Positions 58,315-61,732 of a DNA stretch of 61,732 nt are shown here, piece by piece (positions within the stretch are counted from its first letter, which is position 1; each line of letters starts with the position of its first letter). The position numbers were made by a program, and so were the translations under genes. The notes below the pieces were generated by a model that saw nothing but the letters and a program-made list of their open reading frames with translations, did no database searches and had not been told where the DNA came from. This stretch comes from Streptomyces sp. sk2.1. GTDB taxonomy: Bacteria; Actinomycetota; Actinomycetes; Streptomycetales; Streptomycetaceae. The stretch spans positions 31,800 through 93,531 of the forward strand of contig NZ_RDBO01000011.1 of NCBI RefSeq assembly GCF_008120935.1. The letters run 5' to 3'.

Positions 58315-60441
58315 CTACGGCGTCGTGCAGCGGTCCCGCATGCGGCGCAGATGCGAGAGGTGGTACTCCGCCCGCTGGCCGTCGAGCGTCGTGATCGCCG
58401 CCTCGATCAGCGGGAGCGCCGCCTCGGTGTTCTCCTCGTCCAGCCAGGTCTCGGCGAGGTCCGTGAGCGTCCGGGCCGTGTTGTACGTGTCACCGGCCGC
58501 CCCGTCACCGGGCCGGAAGTACGACAGCGCGGTCTCCAGCCGCCGCCGGGCCTCCTCCCGCCGTCCCAGCCCGCGCAGCGCCCGGCCGCGGTGGCGCTCC
58601 AGCAGGGCCTCGGCACGCGGCACGTCGCCCGCTCCCTCGTCCTGGGCGCCCATGGTGCCCAGGATGCCGCCGGCCTCCTCGAAGCAGTCGTACGCCTCCT
58701 GGTACCGCCACTGGCGCAGCCTCAGCAGTCCCAGGAACTCGACGGCCGAGGCGTGGCCCCGCTTGTGGCCCGTCGATTCCTCGGCGTGCGCCGCCGCCCG
58801 AGCCGCCTCCTCGGCCTCCTCCCAGCGTCCCGTTTCGGTGAGGGAGTGCGCGAGTTGCGCGTGGAGCGCCCCGGCCCCGGAGCCGCCGGCCAGGCGTACC
58901 CCGGTCCGGAGGGCCGGCAGCAGCATCTCGTGGTGGCCCGCCTTGAGCTGGAGCGGCCACAGCGCACGGCACAGGCGTACGGCGGTGTCCGGGTCGCCGG
59001 ACTCCTCGGCGCACCGCACCGCCTCGACCAGGTTGCCCGCTTCCACGAGCAGCGCGCCGAGGGCGGCGCCCCGGTCCTCGTACCGCTGTCCGGTCCGGTC
59101 CCCGGGCGGTGCCGGGACGCGCCAGCTCTCCGGGAGTGCCTGGTGGGCGGCCGATGCCGCCAGGTCGGCGTAACCGGTCAGCGTGCGGCCGAGGGCGGCC
59201 GAGCACGCGGTGATGCCGTCCTCGCGGATCGCCGCCGCCTCGGCGTGGGCGCGGACCCCGGGACGGTAGTGGAAGCGGCCGGTCCCGCTCCCGTGGTGTT
59301 CCAGGAGCATCCGGTCCGCGAGGTCCTCCAGGCGCTCCGCCGTGGCCGCGGGGTCCTCGCCGGTGGTCCGTGCGGCGATCGCGGCGTCGAAGGCGGGCCA
59401 GCCGCGCAGCGCCATCAGCCGGTACAGCCGGGCGGTCTCCGGTGCCAGGAGCCGGTAGTTGTCCTCGGCGGCCCCGCGCACCGGGTCGCCGTCCGCTCCG
59501 ACGCCGCGCGGCGGGAGCGTGGGGGCGGAGAGCTGGTGGGCGGCGGCCCGCAGGGCGTAGGGCGAGCCGCCGCAGCGGGCGAGCAGCGAGGGGAGCGTGG
59601 CACGGGCGGCGGCGACGGTGGACTTGTCGGTGATGTCGGTGAGCAGGCGCTTCGCGTCCTTGTCCGTGAGCGGGCCGACGCGCACGCGCACGGCGTCGAT
59701 GCCGGGGAAGGGGTTCCGGGCGACCAGGATCGTGAACACACCGGGTGCCGAGTTGATGAACGGCCGCACCTGCGAGGCGGAGTAGGCGTGGTCGAGCACC
59801 ACCAGGAGCTCCAGGTCGGCCACGCGGTGGCGGAAGAACTCGCCGAGCTGCTCGGTGGCGGGCGGCATCTCCTCGTCCGGCACTCCCAGTTGGCGGAGCA
59901 GCACCCGCAGCACGGTTCCGGAGCCGCGGGCGCCGCCCGTCCTGCCGCCGCCCAGGTCGGCGTAGATCCGGCCGTCCGGGAAGAGTTCGGCGGACTGCGC
60001 ACCGTAGTGCACGGCGAGGGTGCTGGACCCCATGCCGTCCGGGCCGTGCACCAGCGCGACCCTGGGCCGCCCGTCCGCGCGCCGGGTCGCCTCCCGCCGG
60101 AGCTGCCGCATCGCCTCCTTGCGGTCGGTGAAGAACCTTATGGAGGCGGGGAGGTGCGACTGCGACGGACGGCCCCGGCCCGTCCCTCCGCCGCCCACCC
60201 TCGACGCGAACGAACGCCAGTGGGCGGCGAGTCGCGGGTCCTCGCGGATTCGCTCGTGCATCATGCGGGCCACGTCGTCCCGCTCGTCCTGCGCCGCGGG
60301 GGCCGGGACCTCCCGGCCGACGATTCTGCGTACGACGCCGCCGGTCGACTCCCAGGCCCACTTTCCGGCCTCGTTGGCCATCCCCGCGCCGACCGCGCCG
60401 AGTACCGCCGAGATCGCCGCCACCGAAGTGGGATCCAGCAT
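58315..60441 (-). CDS. STAND-like NTPase with TPR repeats and a degenerate Walker A
   Basis: This 708-residue protein has an N-terminal helical segment (MLDPTSVAAISAVLGAVG), an NB-ARC/AfsR-like NTPase domain and C-terminal TPR repeats (about 470-700; ETGRWEEAEEAARAA, WRYQEAYDCFEEAGG). The Walker A reads GPDGMGSST (133-141), with Ser where the Lys should be; Walker B LLVVLDHA (212-219) is intact. The usual GxxGxGKT is lost, so it may bind nucleotide weakly or not at all. STAND proteins act in bacterial signalling and phage defence. It ends 14 bases from the transferase-like gene in convergent orientation. Confidence 0.8.
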   Translation of the reverse strand: MLDPTSVAAISAVLGAVGAGMANEAGKWAWESTGGVVRRIVGREVPAPAAQDERDDVARMMHERIREDPRLAAHWRSFASRVGGGGTGRGRPSQSHLPASIRFFTDRKEAMRQLRREATRRADGRPRVALVHGPDGMGSSTLAVHYGAQSAELFPDGRIYADLGGGRTGGARGSGTVLRVLLRQLGVPDEEMPPATEQLGEFFRHRVADLELLVVLDHAYSASQVRPFINSAPGVFTILVARNPFPGIDAVRVRVGPLTDKDAKRLLTDITDKSTVAAARATLPSLLARCGGSPYALRAAAHQLSAPTLPPRGVGADGDPVRGAAEDNYRLLAPETARLYRLMALRGWPAFDAAIAARTTGEDPAATAERLEDLADRMLLEHHGSGTGRFHYRPGVRAHAEAAAIREDGITACSAALGRTLTGYADLAASAAHQALPESWRVPAPPGDRTGQRYEDRGAALGALLVEAGNLVEAVRCAEESGDPDTAVRLCRALWPLQLKAGHHEMLLPALRTGVRLAGGSGAGALHAQLAHSLTETGRWEEAEEAARAAAHAEESTGHKRGHASAVEFLGLLRLRQWRYQEAYDCFEEAGGILGTMGAQDEGAGDVPRAEALLERHRGRALRGLGRREEARRRLETALSYFRPGDGAAGDTYNTARTLTDLAETWLDEENTEAALPLIEAAITTLDGQRAEYHLSHLRRMRDRCTTP

Positions 60442-60824
60442 GTCGCGCACTCCTCGTTCCCGGCGTTCCGCGCGGTGCGCCCTCCCCGGCACCGTCGCTG
60501 CCGCCGTGCGGACCAACGTTAGCGTCCGGTGGGTCAATATCCCCTGGGCACCGCGATGATGGGCGTCGGGAGTCCGGATCCGGCCGCCTCCCCGGATGCC
60601 CGAATGCCGGCCTTTCACGAAGGTTCCAGCGGAATCGGCGCATCCGGCCCTCCCGGTTCTGGTCGACGCCTCCGTTCCATCGCCCCGGCCGGTGCGGGGA
60701 AGTGGCTCCGGATGTGTTCGGCGGGGTGTGCGTCCCGTTGGATATCCTGGCGGTTGTTCCAGGTCATCACGGCGTGCCCCGTCGGCCGTCCGCCGCGGGC
60801 CCACGGCCGTCGAGGGGAGAAGCC
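60442..60824. promoter_or_regulatory. Divergent region between the STAND-like and EccA-like genes
   Basis: No gene is visible. GGTCAATATCCCC near 60530 and GTTGGATATCCTGG near 60750 are the least GC-rich spots and may hold the two promoters, each containing GATATC/AATATC words. GAGGGGAGA just before the GTG at 60825 is a strong ribosome site. Confidence 0.35.
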
Positions 60825-61732
60825 GTGCAGGGAGCAGCCGCACACCGGGGGTCGGCCAGGAAGGCCGAGCAGGCCTGGCAGCAGGCGATGGCCCTGTTCC
60901 ACCAGGGTGACATGGCCGCCGCGGCCGAGCGGTTCTCCCTCGCCACGACGCACGATCCGTTCGCCGCCGACGCCTGGCTGGGGTTGCACGCGACCGGGCA
61001 GCGCCAGAAGGAGGCGCTGGACGGCATGCTCCGCAGCTCCGGTTCGTTCGGCGCGCTGCGCACGAAGTTCGGGATGCCGCTCCGTTCCCGGTTCCAGCTC
61101 GGCCACTACGTCACCTTCAGACTGGAGAACGCCCGCGACCTCTGGGTGGCGGCCCAGGCGGCACTGCTGGACGCGGGCCGGCTCGACGAGGCGTGGGCCG
61201 GACTCTCCGCGGCGCAACTGGACTGCGACGAGACCCGTTTCATCTGCACCCGGTACGCCTTCCTCAAGGAGGACTGGTCGCTGGTGCTGCGCTTCGCGCC
61301 GGGGATCCAGGACGCGTTCCTGTACGACGAGGCCCAGCTGTACGTCGGCGCCTCGCTGTTCGCACAGGGGGTCTGTCACGAGTCCCTGAACGTGCTGGCG
61401 GAGCTGCCGAAGAAGCTGGAGGCCGGGAGCCGTTTCGACGCCGAGGTCAAGTACTTCATGGGACGCTCCCTGGAGTCGCTGGGCCGGGCGGACGAGGCAC
61501 TGAAGCGGTACCAGTACGCGTTCCGGTGCGCTCCGGGCCTCTTCGACGTGGACGTGCGCGCCCAGGCGCGTTCCAGTGCGCCGACGGCCGCTTCGGTGGC
61601 CGAGGTGTCCTCCCCCTCCGCTCCTTCCGCAACGCCGCCATGCGCAGTTGCGCGATCATCGTCAGGACCTGCCGCTTCACCGGCTCCAGCCCGATCATGT
61701 CGTCGAGGGCCTGCTGAGCCTCGGCGAGCAGC
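60825..61732 (+). CDS. EccA-like TPR protein, N-terminal part, frame open to the window end
   Basis: The gene starts at GTG 60825 with GAGGGGAGA upstream. About 255 residues read as a TPR-type helical domain (AEQAWQQAMALFHQGDMAAA, LGLHATGQRQKEALDGML, FDAEVKYFMGRSLESLGRAD). This resembles the N-terminal domain of EccA, the AAA ATPase of type VII secretion; in actinobacteria it continues into a CbxX-type AAA domain on the same strand. Here, after the DVDVRAQARSSAP linker, the frame stays open but becomes Ser/Pro/Arg-rich and no longer looks like EccA. The AAA domain sequence is found on the other strand, see the next entry. Confidence 0.6.
   Translation, partial: MQGAAAHRGSARKAEQAWQQAMALFHQGDMAAAAERFSLATTHDPFAADAWLGLHATGQRQKEALDGMLRSSGSFGALRTKFGMPLRSRFQLGHYVTFRLENARDLWVAAQAALLDAGRLDEAWAGLSAAQLDCDETRFICTRYAFLKEDWSLVLRFAPGIQDAFLYDEAQLYVGASLFAQGVCHESLNVLAELPKKLEAGSRFDAEVKYFMGRSLESLGRADEALKRYQYAFRCAPGLFDVDVRAQARSSAPTAASVAEVSSPSAPSATPPCAVARSSSGPAASPAPARSCRRGPAEPRRA
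61620..61732 (-). pseudogene. Inverted fragment of a CbxX/EccA AAA domain
   Basis: Read on the minus strand from the window end, the sequence gives LLAEAQQALDDMIGLEPVKR and continues QVLTMIAQLRMAALRKER, the start of the AAA domain that normally follows the EccA TPR domain. After RKER (near 61620) the similarity ends and the frame runs into the antisense of the TPR gene. The fragment is therefore in inverted orientation relative to the gene it should belong to. It may be a real inversion or a chimeric contig end. Confidence 0.6.

Overview
The window is very G+C-rich actinobacterial DNA and almost certainly Streptomyces. The coding density, frequent 4-nt ATGA/GTGA stop-start overlaps, a conservon (cvnABCD plus P450), several SAM-dependent methyltransferases of the PF04672 type, ROK/IclR/MarR regulators and strong GC hairpins without a T-run all fit. 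Genes are cut at both ends. I see no rRNA, tRNA, transposase, integrase or CRISPR array.

Layout. 1-0.4 kb: end of an unknown gene, then a terminator. 0.8-11.1 kb: five overlapping plus-strand genes (WGR/DUF4132, MoxR AAA+, DUF5682, VWA, SWIM zinc finger), the same set as Escherichia coli yehI-yehL-yehM-yehP-yehQ. 11.2-12.6 kb: a GH4 glycosidase. 13.0-17.4 kb (minus): a conservon with a CYP157-type P450 lacking the K-helix ExxR. 18-21 kb: an IclR regulator, then a coupled FUSC transporter/MarR pair. 21.4-24 kb: a PcaB-like lyase converging on a cytosine-deaminase-like amidohydrolase. 24.2-26 kb: a small membrane protein, DUF3105 and DUF305. 26.2-30.6 kb: a xylose locus (ROK regulator, xylA, xylB). 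30.8-35.8 kb: an exported VWA pair, a stand-alone P450, a DUF4232 lipo- or secreted protein and a small unknown. 36-38.6 kb: a coupled conservon-type P450 pair with no cvn genes beside it.

The right-hand third looks like a defence island. At 38.9-46 kb there are three PF04672 methyltransferases, an HsdM/HsdS-like protein with a damaged catalytic motif, and a UvrD helicase whose N-terminus resembles a RelE/ParE toxin. At 46.5-56.3 kb lies the most interesting unit: a 1216-residue sigma-70-like protein fused to a long coiled coil, followed by DrmA-like, DrmB-like and a compact SF1 helicase, the last three joined by GTGA overlaps. DrmA and DrmB are core DISARM proteins, but DrmC and a DISARM methylase are absent, so this may be an undescribed DISARM relative. 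A near-palindromic motif is shared by the promoters of the HsdM-like gene and the sigma-like gene.

56.4-61.7 kb: a probable GT-B-type polymer transferase carrying nine in-frame heptanucleotide repeats (a possible phase-variation switch), a STAND-like TPR protein whose Walker A lysine is replaced by serine, and the start of an EccA-like TPR gene. That last gene is followed by a piece of AAA domain in the opposite orientation, which suggests an inversion or an assembly artefact at the end of the window.

Functions are inferred from sequence reading alone. Gene starts were chosen from ribosome binding sites, overlaps and family N-termini.
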